Part shown: piece by piece, positions 1 to 5,614 of the stretch
How the letters are laid out: each line of letters begins with the position of its first letter
How positions within the stretch are numbered: position 1 is the stretch's first letter
Assembly (NCBI GenBank): GCA_003647715.1
Contig: QMNJ01000086.1
Coordinates: forward strand, 1-6,769
DNA length: 6,769 nt
Direction of reading: 5' to 3'
Source: Candidatus Coatesiibacteriota bacterium
GTDB taxonomy: Bacteria; RBG-13-66-14; B26-G2
Translations under genes and position numbers: made by a program
Notes under the pieces: generated by a model
Told to the model about the DNA's origin: nothing
Database searches by the model: none
What the model saw: only the letters and a program-made list of their open reading frames with translations

Positions 1-957
1 ATACAATACATAATATAACCAACTCTGCGGGGAGAATAGATTTGCCAGGGTAGCCAGTATTCCACCCTCCCCCATTCTACCACCTAAAAATGTTATGATA
101 GTATTAGGAAACATTATAACCGATGCAGCGAATATTACAGGAATAACACCGGCGGTATTCACTCTGAGGGGAACATGGGTCTCCTGACCGCCATATACAC
201 GCCTTCCCACCACTCTCTTTGCATACTGCACCCTTATTCTTCGCTGTGCCTGTTGCATCACTACTACCGCCATTATAACACCCACCATAATAGCGATTAC
301 TATCAAGAATGCAGGAATGCTCATCTCACCTCTCGTCAGATTATTGATGGTCTTGATTGTCCCTCCAGGCAGGGCAGCAATAATACCTACAAATATTATC
401 AACGATATACCGTTCCCTATTCCCCTTTCGGTTATTTTCTCACCCAACCACATTATAAAAGAAGTCCCAGCAGTGAGAGTAAGAATAGTCAAAAGCCTGA
501 AACCCCAGCCAGGGTGTGGAATTATGGGTATTCCTGATGGGCTGGGTAGTGATTCAAGCCAAACACTTATACCCATCCCCTGTATCGCCGATAGAACAAG
601 TGTCCCGTATCTGGTATATTGAGTTATCTTTCTTCTGCCCACTTCCCCCTCTTTTGATAATCTCTCCAGAGCCGGAACTACCGCCACCAATAACTGAAAA
701 ATAATTGAAGAAGAGATATAGGGCATTATACCAAGAGCAAATATAGTTGCCTTCTTCAAATTCCCACCTGCAAACATATCAAATAACCCGAACAAAGTCC
801 CCGATTGCTGCTCAAAGAAAGCACTAAGTGCCTTTGCATCTACACCAGGAAGTGGAATATGTCCCCCTATTCTATAAACGAGCAATAAAGCAATGGTAAA
901 TAAAACCCTATTCCTTAAATCCCCTATCTTAAAGATATTTTTGAAACTGTCAATCAA
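1..957 (-). CDS. secY: Protein translocase channel subunit SecY (C-terminus cut by window edge)
   Basis: SecY is the central pore subunit of the SecYEG channel in the cytoplasmic membrane, which passes unfolded proteins outward or releases helices into the bilayer. The visible 319 residues, open to base 1, are about three quarters of the usual ~430. Visible parts are helix 1 (about 18-38, ending HIPLPGVD), the plug and second helix (about 56-95), the GIGNGIS motif (179-185) before helix 5, a basic cytoplasmic loop (about 238-262), and HVPLRVNTAGVIPVIFAAS (261-279), the hallmark before and into helix 7. The start is TTG at 957: an in-frame TAG lies at 963-961, GGAGG sits 7 nt upstream, and no other start is available before the first helix. 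It follows rplO by 23 nt, its usual place at the end of spc. Family identity is certain; the last ~110 residues lie outside the window. Confidence 0.97.
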   Translation of the reverse strand, partial: MIDSFKNIFKIGDLRNRVLFTIALLLVYRIGGHIPLPGVDAKALSAFFEQQSGTLFGLFDMFAGGNLKKATIFALGIMPYISSSIIFQLLVAVVPALERLSKEGEVGRRKITQYTRYGTLVLSAIQGMGISVWLESLPSPSGIPIIPHPGWGFRLLTILTLTAGTSFIMWLGEKITERGIGNGISLIIFVGIIAALPGGTIKTINNLTRGEMSIPAFLIVIAIMVGVIMAVVVMQQAQRRIRVQYAKRVVGRRVYGGQETHVPLRVNTAGVIPVIFAASVIMFPNTIITFLGGRMGEGGILATLANLFSPQSWLYYVLY

Positions 958-964
958 ATCCTAT

Positions 965-969
965 CCTCC
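965..969 (-). promoter_or_regulatory. Shine-Dalgarno site of secY
   Basis: GGAGG lies 7 nt before the TTG at 957, in the 23-nt spacer after rplO. It decides the non-ATG start of secY. Confidence 0.8.
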
Positions 970-980
970 CACTAATAATT

Positions 981-1430
981 CTACTTGATATACTCAACCT
1001 TTCCACCTGCTTTCTCTATTTTCTCTTTCGCCTTATTAGAGAAGGAGTGTGCTTTTACGGTCAAGGACCTTTCTATTTCTCCACCGCCAAGTATCTTAAC
1101 CCTGATATTTCTGCCCTTCACCTTTCCCATCTCCTTTAATGCCTCAATATCCACCACACCACCATCACTAAAAACATTCAGGTCTCCAACATTTATTACA
1201 GTAAAAATAACTTTATTCCTTGGTTTGAAGCCCTTACTGGGAAGACGCCTATACAGAGGCATCTGCCCACCCTCAAAGCCCACTCTTATCTTGGCACCAG
1301 ACCTTGACTTCTGACCCTTATGACCCCTGCCAGATGTGCCACCATGACCAGATGAGGAACCACACCCGACTCTCTTCCTCTTCCTACTGGCTCCTTTCGC
1401 TGGACTTAAGTCCTCAATTTTTATTATCAA
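981..1430 (-). CDS. rplO: 50S ribosomal protein L15
   Basis: L15 is a late-assembling 23S rRNA-binding protein of the large subunit. The 149 residues match the usual length of about 145-150. The extended glycine-rich N-terminal arm that threads into rRNA is at about 19-46 and includes SGRGHKGQKSRSG; it is followed by FEGGQMPLYRRLPSKGF (52-68) and a globular C-terminal domain. The start is TTG at 1430: an in-frame TAG lies at 1448-1446 and no ATG or GTG lies between. GAGGTG inside the end of rpmD gives a 7-nt spacing. Only 1 nt separates it from the rpmD stop, so the two genes are probably translationally coupled. Cys23 sits where many homologues have Arg in the first GxG repeat. The stop is TAG. 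Confidence 0.97.
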   Translation of the reverse strand: MIIKIEDLSPAKGASRKRKRVGCGSSSGHGGTSGRGHKGQKSRSGAKIRVGFEGGQMPLYRRLPSKGFKPRNKVIFTVINVGDLNVFSDGGVVDIEALKEMGKVKGRNIRVKILGGGEIERSLTVKAHSFSNKAKEKIEKAGGKVEYIK

Positions 1431-1431
1431 T

Positions 1432-1626
1432 TCAATCCACCTCTTCTACTTTAACCATACTTGATATATTTCTTACCATCCCAACAATTGAAGGTGTTGC
1501 TTTGTGCACTACCGCTTTCCCTCGCCTGGTTAAACCCAGAGCTCTTGCTGTGGCACGCTGTTTTGGTTTCTTCCCGATTAAACTCCTTACAAGTGTTACC
1601 TTTATCTTCTTTTCCTTTGCAGTCAT
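1432..1626 (-). CDS. rpmD: 50S ribosomal protein L30
   Basis: L30 is a small rRNA-binding protein of the large subunit with a ferredoxin-like fold. The 64 residues fit the bacterial length of about 60. Family marks are KVTLVRSLIGKKPKQRATAR (9-28), the LGLTRRGKAVVHKATPSIVGMV stretch (30-51) and a C-terminal beta strand ending VKVEEVD. The ATG at 1626 has GGTGG about 9 nt upstream, a weaker ribosome site than most genes here. The upstream spacer of 120 nt is the longest in the window, while the next gene starts 1 nt after its TGA stop. Its presence between S5 and L15 is typical of bacteria; the gene is absent from some lineages. Confidence 0.97.
   Translation of the reverse strand: MTAKEKKIKVTLVRSLIGKKPKQRATARALGLTRRGKAVVHKATPSIVGMVRNISSMVKVEEVD
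1438..1443 (-). promoter_or_regulatory. Shine-Dalgarno site of rplO inside rpmD
   Basis: GAGGTG lies within the last codons of rpmD, 7 nt before the TTG at 1430. It supports the TTG start and coupling to rpmD translation. Confidence 0.65.
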
Positions 1627-1746
1627 AACTATATACCACCAAATATGTTTTCCTTTTGCTTTTACATTTCTCTACTAATGTGGTCTATTTCTCTTATCTC
1701 CATTCACACCCTCTTTGTCCCCCGACTTTGCCTTCCCAATACTGCT
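1627..1746 (-). other. 120-nt spacer between rpsE and rpmD
   Basis: This is the only long break in the cluster. It is very purine-rich on the sense strand. The first 23 codons after the rpsE TAG stay open in the rpsE frame and end at two adjacent TAG codons (1677-1672). The rest is A-rich and leads to the weak rpmD ribosome site. I see no hairpin with a T run and no paired -35/-10 promoter. A TATATA lies 6 nt before the rpmD ATG but has no matching -35 box. No separate gene is supported. Confidence 0.6.
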
Positions 1747-2406
1747 CTACTCAACCATCTCATTCTCTCCGATTTCTTCTTCAACATCAGTAGCAACCTT
1801 ATCTTCTTTTGAATCAGTGCTTTCAACTACTACCTTCGCCTCCGTCTCCCCCTCCGCCTTTTCTTCCTCCACTGCTTTCTCAACCATATGCTCAAATCTT
1901 CTGATTACCTTTCCCCTCTTCTTCATTACCTCCACAGGGTTCATAATTGACTTAAGTGCGAGAGCAGTCGCTTTAAGCACATTATGGGGGTTAGTAGAAC
2001 CAATAATCTTCGTATAAATATCTTGCACTCCGCCAACCTCAAGGAGAGCTCTCACCCCACCTCCGGCTATAACGCCAGTTCCGGGTCGTGCGGGCTTTAG
2101 AAACACAGTCGTAGAACAATAAGTAGCCATTACAGAGTGCGGTATGGTTGTGCCATAGAGAGTGAAAGTGAACATATTGCTCCTGGCTGCCTTCGCACCC
2201 TTGGTAACAGCAACCGACACTTCCCGTGCCTTACCCTGGGCAAATCCAACCCTTCCATTTTTATCGCCCACAACTACCAAAGCACCAAACGAAAAATGCC
2301 TTCCACCCTTATGAACCTTAGCATATCTATTTACTCGGACGACCTTTTCTACTATCTCCTGCTTCGGTTCAATCTCTATGAATTCACCTTTATTCTTCCC
2401 TGCCAT
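1747..2406 (-). CDS. rpsE: 30S ribosomal protein S5 with acidic C-terminal extension
   Basis: S5 is a decoding-fidelity protein of the small subunit that lies near the mRNA entry channel and contacts S4 and S8. The double-stranded-RNA-binding-like domain (about 14-77) contains VNRYAKVHKGGRHFSF, the loop where spectinomycin-resistance changes occur in E. coli, then GRVGFAQGKAREV. The C-terminal domain (about 85-165) has ARPGTGVIAGGGVRALLEVG and GSTNPHNVLKAT. At 219 residues it is about 50 longer than typical S5 (E. coli 167). The excess is a tail after the KKRGK motif: residues 175-219 hold 18 Asp/Glu against 5 Lys, so it is probably disordered. The ATG at 2406 follows AAGGA by 9 nt, and the gene starts 12 nt after rplR. 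The stop is TAG, and the same frame continues open for 23 codons. Confidence 0.97.
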   Translation of the reverse strand: MAGKNKGEFIEIEPKQEIVEKVVRVNRYAKVHKGGRHFSFGALVVVGDKNGRVGFAQGKAREVSVAVTKGAKAARSNMFTFTLYGTTIPHSVMATYCSTTVFLKPARPGTGVIAGGGVRALLEVGGVQDIYTKIIGSTNPHNVLKATALALKSIMNPVEVMKKRGKVIRRFEHMVEKAVEEEKAEGETEAKVVVESTDSKEDKVATDVEEEIGENEMVE

Positions 2407-2418
2407 ATTATTAAATCC

Positions 2419-2787
2419 TTAAAACTTCAAACCACCTTCTCTTGCGCCCTCAGCGAGCATCTTAACTCTTCCGTGATACTTATAACCTGCTCTATCAAAC
2501 ACCACCGACTCTATCCCCTTCTCCTTTGCCTTCTTCGCCAGCAAGATACCCACTTCCCTCGCCGCCGACATGTTCCCCGTCTTTTTCAATTTATTCTTCA
2601 ACTCCTTTGATAAAGTTGATGAAGAACAGAGAATATGCCCACTATCATCATCAATTAGCTGGGCATAGATATGTTTCAAACTTCTGTAAACCACCAAACG
2701 CGGTCTCTCAATACATCCACGAATCTTCTTCCTAACTCTCTTATGCCGAGCATATCTTGCTCTTTTCTTCTCCTTAGCATCTACCAT
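2419..2787 (-). CDS. rplR: 50S ribosomal protein L18
   Basis: L18 binds 5S rRNA with L5 and links it to the central protuberance of the large subunit. The 122 residues match the usual 115-122. The basic N-terminal arm (about 5-24, KKRARYARHKRVRKKIRG) leads into RPRLVVYRSLKHIYAQ (28-43). The C-terminal end FDRAGYKYHGRVKMLAEGAREGGLKF (97-122) is the family signature. I place the start at ATG 2787, 1 nt after the rplF stop, because residues from there align with the family N-terminus. In-frame GTG codons at 2799 and 2796 would add four residues, overlap rplF, and have AAGGTGG nearby, so they cannot be excluded. Tight joining to rplF suggests coupled translation. Confidence 0.96.
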   Translation of the reverse strand: MVDAKEKKRARYARHKRVRKKIRGCIERPRLVVYRSLKHIYAQLIDDDSGHILCSSSTLSKELKNKLKKTGNMSAAREVGILLAKKAKEKGIESVVFDRAGYKYHGRVKMLAEGAREGGLKF

Positions 2788-2788
2788 A

Positions 2789-3340
2789 TTAAGCACCACT
2801 CTTGCCCACCTTCAACCTTACTCTCTCATCCTCGTAGAAGATTCCCTTCCTGGGTTCTGGCTTCCTTATATATGGCTCAGGTGGGTGTAATTTCCTAATC
2901 TTCGCAGCCACTTCGCCAACCATCTGTTTATCCGCACCACTCACCACAATCTTCCTGCCGTCTTCAACCTTGATGTCAATCCCTTCGGGAGCATCAATAA
3001 AAGTCGGATGTGAATAACCCACAGATAGATTCAACCTCTTACCTTCCATTACTGCTTTGTATCCAATCCCATATATTACCAATACTTTCTTAAAGCCCTC
3101 TGATACTCCCTTCACCATATTCAATATAAGAGCTCCATATAACCCATGGAGCGACCTTGCACTCTTTGTATCACTCTTCCTCTTAACCCTGATTATACCA
3201 TTCTCTATTTCCACATCTACGAGATGATGTATCTCTTGCTCCAGTTTACCCAAAGGTCCTTCTACAACTATTTTTTTACCTTGAAGATAAACATTAACCT
3301 TATCGGGTATAACTATCTCTCTTCTACCTATTCTTGACAT
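2789..3340 (-). CDS. rplF: 50S ribosomal protein L6
   Basis: L6 sits near the sarcin-ricin loop and the factor-binding site of the large subunit. The 183 residues are slightly longer than the usual 176-180. The N-terminus MSRIGRREIVIP is canonical. Two repeated L6 folds follow (about 11-82 and 90-165), with GIGYKAVMEGKRLNLSVGYSH at 91-111. The C-terminal signature normally reads PPEPYKGKGIRY; here it is PPEPYIRKPEPRKGIFY (153-169), about five residues longer and holding a second PEP. The start is ATG 3340; a GTG directly before it (3343) is in frame but would only add one residue. The gap from rpsH is 16 nt and contains AAGG. The stop is TAA, and rplR begins at once. Confidence 0.97.
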   Translation of the reverse strand: MSRIGRREIVIPDKVNVYLQGKKIVVEGPLGKLEQEIHHLVDVEIENGIIRVKRKSDTKSARSLHGLYGALILNMVKGVSEGFKKVLVIYGIGYKAVMEGKRLNLSVGYSHPTFIDAPEGIDIKVEDGRKIVVSGADKQMVGEVAAKIRKLHPPEPYIRKPEPRKGIFYEDERVRLKVGKSGA

Positions 3341-3356
3341 CACCTACAACCTTGCC

Positions 3357-3752
3357 TCACCATACTTCGCATATTACTTCACCACCCACACCCTTCTTCA
3401 TACATTCCTCTCCTGTAAGCACACCCTTTGATGTAGAAACAACCACTATACCCAATCCCCCCATAACCACAGGTAAATCATCCTTGCTCTTAAAAACCCT
3501 TCTCCCTGGCTTACTCACCCTCTTCAAGCCGTGTATAACCGACTCGCCATCAACATATTTAAGCACTAATCTTAACATGCCTTGTTTACCATCTTCAATA
3601 TGGTCATAACCTTCAATAAATCCCTCCGATTTCAATATCTTAGCTATTGCTATCTTCACATTGGAAGAGGGAACCTCCACCACATCTTTATTCGCTTTTA
3701 TAGCATTCCTTATTCTTGTCAACATATCTGCTATCGGGTCTGTCATTACCAT
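3357..3752 (-). CDS. rpsH: 30S ribosomal protein S8
   Basis: S8 is a primary 16S rRNA-binding protein that organises the central domain of the small subunit; in E. coli it also represses translation of the spc operon. The 131 residues equal the usual length. TDPIADMLTRIRNA (4-17) is the standard N-terminus, and the C-terminal domain carries the GLGIVVVSTSKGVLTGEEC signature (99-117) and the typical GGEVICEVW end. An in-frame start at 3845 would add 31 unrelated residues and overlap rpsN. I reject it because GGAGG lies 9 nt before ATG 3752 and homology begins there. A second ATG two codons later is possible but farther from the SD. I cannot see an S8-type autoregulatory hairpin near the rplX-rplE junction. 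The stop is TGA. Confidence 0.97.
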   Translation of the reverse strand: MVMTDPIADMLTRIRNAIKANKDVVEVPSSNVKIAIAKILKSEGFIEGYDHIEDGKQGMLRLVLKYVDGESVIHGLKRVSKPGRRVFKSKDDLPVVMGGLGIVVVSTSKGVLTGEECMKKGVGGEVICEVW

Positions 3753-3761
3753 TTGAAAAAT

Positions 3762-3766
3762 CCTCC
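3762..3766 (-). promoter_or_regulatory. Shine-Dalgarno site of rpsH
   Basis: GGAGG lies in the 23-nt rpsN-rpsH spacer, 9 nt before ATG 3752. It rules out the longer reading that would start upstream at 3845. Confidence 0.85.
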
Positions 3767-3775
3767 CATCAATCC

Positions 3776-3961
3776 CTACCAGCTTGCCTTTCTCACCCCG
3801 GGTATCTCTCCCCTCAATGCAAGTTTCCTGAAACATATTCTGCACATATCAAACTTTCTGAGATATCCCCTTGCTCTACCACAGATTGGACAGCGATTAT
3901 ACTCTCTCACCTTGAACTTTTGCTTCCTCTTTGCCTTGACCATCAGTGCTTTTCTAGCCAC
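3776..3961 (-). CDS. rpsN: 30S ribosomal protein S14, zinc-binding short type
   Basis: S14 completes the head of the small subunit. This is the 61-residue zinc form (called type Z or C+), not the ~100-residue cysteine-free form of E. coli. Cys24 and Cys27 (CPIC) with Cys40 and Cys43 (CRIC) bind one zinc ion. The end LALRGEIPGVRKASW (47-61) is the invariant rRNA-contacting signature. The start is GTG at 3961, as the preceding AGGAGG gives a 9-nt spacing and MARKALMVKAKRK matches the family N-terminus; the next ATG (residue 7) would remove part of that. The SD overlaps the rplE stop (TAAAGGAGG), so translation may be coupled. Regulation by zinc through a second, cysteine-free paralogue is known in some bacteria, but nothing here shows it. 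Confidence 0.98.
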   Translation of the reverse strand: MARKALMVKAKRKQKFKVREYNRCPICGRARGYLRKFDMCRICFRKLALRGEIPGVRKASW

Positions 3962-3970
3962 AGTGTATTT

Positions 3971-3976
3971 CCTCCT
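3971..3976 (-). promoter_or_regulatory. Shine-Dalgarno site of rpsN
   Basis: AGGAGG, the strongest ribosome site in the window, follows directly on the rplE TAA stop and lies 9 nt before the GTG at 3961. It fixes the non-ATG start. Confidence 0.88.
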
Positions 3977-4522
3977 TTACCTTCTTCGCTCAAATGGAAA
4001 ACCCATAAGAGATAGAAGTTCTCTTGCTTCCTCATCAGTTTTTGCAGTGGTGGAGACGGTTATACTCATACCACTCACCGATTCAATCATGTCATAATCT
4101 ATTTCAGGGAATATTATCTGCTCCCTTATCCCAATTGTGTAATTACCTCTGCCATCAAAAGATTTGAGTGATAGTCCCCTGAAATCTCTTATTCTTGGTA
4201 TAGCCGCGTTTATCAATCTATCAAGAAACTCATACATCATTCTACCTCTTAGAGTTACCATGCAACCGATTGGCATCCCCTTCCTCAACTTGAAAGCAGC
4301 AATTGACTTCTTGGCTCTCCTTATAACCGGCTTCTGACCTGATATCGCAGCAAGTTCCTCCTGTGCCGATTCCAGAACTTTTATATTCTGACTGGCTCTA
4401 CCTATACCCTTATTAATAACCACCTTCTCTATCCTTGGAACCTCCATTTGATTTCTATAACCAAAGGTGGACATTAACTTCGGCAAAACCTCTTCTCTAT
4501 ATTTCTTCTGCATATCACCCAT
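3977..4522 (-). CDS. rplE: 50S ribosomal protein L5
   Basis: L5 binds 5S rRNA in the central protuberance and contacts P-site tRNA and S13 across the subunit interface. The 181 residues match the usual ~180. VPRIEKVVINKGIG (28-41), ISGQKPVIRRAKKSIAAFKLRKGMPIG (60-86) and RGNYTIGIREQIIFPEI (125-141) are the family signatures. The end LLSLMGFPFERR is standard. The start is uncertain between ATG 4522 and ATG 4513 (MQKKYREE). Neither has a good SD: GAG lies only 2 nt before the first and about 11 nt before the second. I keep the longer one. The spacer from rplX is 17 nt. The TAA stop overlaps the rpsN ribosome site. Confidence 0.96.
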   Translation of the reverse strand: MGDMQKKYREEVLPKLMSTFGYRNQMEVPRIEKVVINKGIGRASQNIKVLESAQEELAAISGQKPVIRRAKKSIAAFKLRKGMPIGCMVTLRGRMMYEFLDRLINAAIPRIRDFRGLSLKSFDGRGNYTIGIREQIIFPEIDYDMIESVSGMSITVSTTAKTDEEARELLSLMGFPFERRR

Positions 4523-4539
4523 ATCTCAAATTAAAAATC

Positions 4540-4902
4540 TCATACCTTATCAATTATCTCCCCACACTTCTTACAGACCCTCACACTCCACCTATAACCC
4601 TCAATCTTCGTCCTTCCCACCCTGGTCGCCTGACCACACCTGGGGCAGACAAGCATTACATTTGATAAATCAATGGGTTCCTCAACAGTGAGGATTCCAC
4701 CCTGTCTGTCCTGTCTCGTCTGTCGTCTGTGCTTCTTAACAAAATTTATCCCCTCAACCAACACCTTATTCCTCTCAGGAAAAACCTTTAACACCTTCCC
4801 CTTCTTACGAGAAACTTCATCTCTACCATATATGGCAACTACCGTATCACCTTTCTTCAAGTTCACAATTCTATGTTTTTCATTCAACTCTTTCTTTGCC
4901 AT
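4540..4902 (-). CDS. rplX: 50S ribosomal protein L24 with CXXC zinc-ribbon motifs
   Basis: L24 is an assembly-initiating protein that binds the 5' domain of 23S rRNA. The KOW-type SH3 domain is at about 14-55 (KKGDTVVAIYGRDEVSRKKG, then VLVEGINFVKKH), followed by GGILTVEEPIDLSNVML. The C-terminal part carries two CXXC pairs, Cys86/Cys89 and Cys110/Cys113, in the pattern CPRCGQATRVG and VCKKCGEIID. This is the zinc-ribbon form found in many bacteria but absent from E. coli. Length is 120. The ATG at 4902 is chosen because GGGG of AAGGGG lies 8 nt upstream and MAKKE suits the family. The in-frame GTG at 4911 overlaps that SD and would add three residues. It starts 14 nt after rplN. The stop is TGA. 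Confidence 0.96.
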   Translation of the reverse strand: MAKKELNEKHRIVNLKKGDTVVAIYGRDEVSRKKGKVLKVFPERNKVLVEGINFVKKHRRQTRQDRQGGILTVEEPIDLSNVMLVCPRCGQATRVGRTKIEGYRWSVRVCKKCGEIIDKV

Positions 4903-4910
4903 CTCAATCA

Positions 4911-4916
4911 CCCCTT
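4911..4916 (-). promoter_or_regulatory. Shine-Dalgarno site of rplX
   Basis: AAGGGG just after the rplN stop lies 8 nt before ATG 4902. Because it covers the alternative GTG at 4911, it favours the shorter L24. Confidence 0.7.
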
Positions 4917-5285
4917 CTACACAACCTCCGGTGCCAGTGAAATTATCTTGGTATACATCCTCTCTCTCAACTCCCTGGCTACCGGACCAAAAATCCTTGT
5001 TCCCATCGGCTCACCAAACTTATCTATAAGAATACAGGCATTGTCGTCAAACCTGATATAAGTTCCATCAGTCCGCCTGTATTTTGACTTGCTTCTTACA
5101 ACCACTGCTGTCAACACATCACCCTTCTTAACATTGCTGTTGGGAATAGCATCCTTTACAGTTATCACTATCTTATCTCCCAACTTGGCATATTTCCTTC
5201 CAGAGCCTCCAAGAACCCTTATACACATTGCTCTCTTTGCTCCTGTGTTGTCTGCTATCACTAACCTTGACTGCTGTTGTATCAT
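4917..5285 (-). CDS. rplN: 50S ribosomal protein L14
   Basis: L14 is a five-stranded beta-barrel protein at the subunit interface; it takes part in bridges to 16S rRNA and in other bacteria is the docking site of the silencing factor RsfS. The 122 residues are the exact family length. The start MIQQQSRLVIADNTGAK (1-17), IRVLGGSGRKYAKLGDKIVITVKDAIP (22-48), KKGDVLTAVVVRSK (53-66) and the end FGPVARELRERMYTKIISLAPEVV (99-122) are all canonical. The ATG at 5285 has GGGAG 8 nt upstream. A 51-nt spacer separates it from rpsQ, the second longest gap here; it is purine-rich, and I see no hairpin or promoter in it. In E. coli this gap is where the S10 operon ends and spc begins, but no such boundary is visible. 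The stop is TAG. Confidence 0.98.
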   Translation of the reverse strand: MIQQQSRLVIADNTGAKRAMCIRVLGGSGRKYAKLGDKIVITVKDAIPNSNVKKGDVLTAVVVRSKSKYRRTDGTYIRFDDNACILIDKFGEPMGTRIFGPVARELRERMYTKIISLAPEVV

Positions 5286-5336
5286 CTATTCTTCTCCCTG
5301 TATATTCTATTTTCAGTCCCTTCAAATCTTCCTTAT

Positions 5337-5597
5337 CTATTTGGCTCTCTCCAATATCTCAACGAGACGCCATCTCTTTGTCTTACTCAGCGGTCGTGTC
5401 TCCATTATCCTCACCCTATCACCCACGGTGCACTCGTTCTTCTCATCATGGATATAGTATTTTTTTGTCTTCTTTACACTCCTCTTGTATAACGGATGCA
5501 TAAACACCCTGGTTACCTCAACTACTGCTGTCTTATCCATTGAGGTCCTAATAACTACCCCTTCTCTTACCTTTCTCTTCCCTCGTTCTATTACCAT
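5337..5597 (-). CDS. rpsQ: 30S ribosomal protein S17
   Basis: S17 is an OB-fold protein that binds the 5' domain of 16S rRNA early in small-subunit assembly. The 86 residues match the usual 80-90. Key stretches are REGVVIRTSMDKTAVVEVTR (11-30), HPLYKRSVKKTKKYYIHDE (34-52), NECTVGDRVRIMETRPLSKTKRWRLVEI (54-81), the last holding the family signature GDxVxIxExRPLSKxKxW. The ATG at 5597 has AGAAGG 6 nt upstream, inside the 17-nt spacer after rpmC. The stop is TAG. Nothing about it is unusual. Confidence 0.98.
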   Translation of the reverse strand: MVIERGKRKVREGVVIRTSMDKTAVVEVTRVFMHPLYKRSVKKTKKYYIHDEKNECTVGDRVRIMETRPLSKTKRWRLVEILERAK

Positions 5598-5614
5598 TCT
5601 ATACCTTCTAATAT

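Noticed and set aside
1..957. SecY as a truncated pseudogene
   Set aside because: The frame is open without defects to base 1, so the cut is the window edge.
1632..1637. TATATA before rpmD as a promoter -10 box
   Set aside because: No -35 box lies at a fitting distance, and transcription would begin at or inside the rpmD start codon.
1451..1642. Alternative minus-strand frame of 63 codons over rpmD
   Set aside because: It is the shifted frame of L30, with no family similarity. L30 itself is unmistakable.
3753..3845. N-terminal extension of S8 by 31 residues
   Set aside because: It overlaps rpsN, has no family similarity, and the strong SD at 3766-3762 points to ATG 3752.
3582..4097. Long open frame on the + strand (171 codons), and others such as 2137-2610 and 6305-6760
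   Set aside because: They lie antisense to certain ribosomal protein genes, have no recognisable motifs and lack ribosome sites. The purine-rich sense strand naturally leaves the opposite strand poor in stops.
4523..4539. S8-type autoregulatory site at the rplX-rplE junction, as in E. coli
   Set aside because: The spacer is 17 nt and A/T-rich; I see no paired stem around the rplE start.
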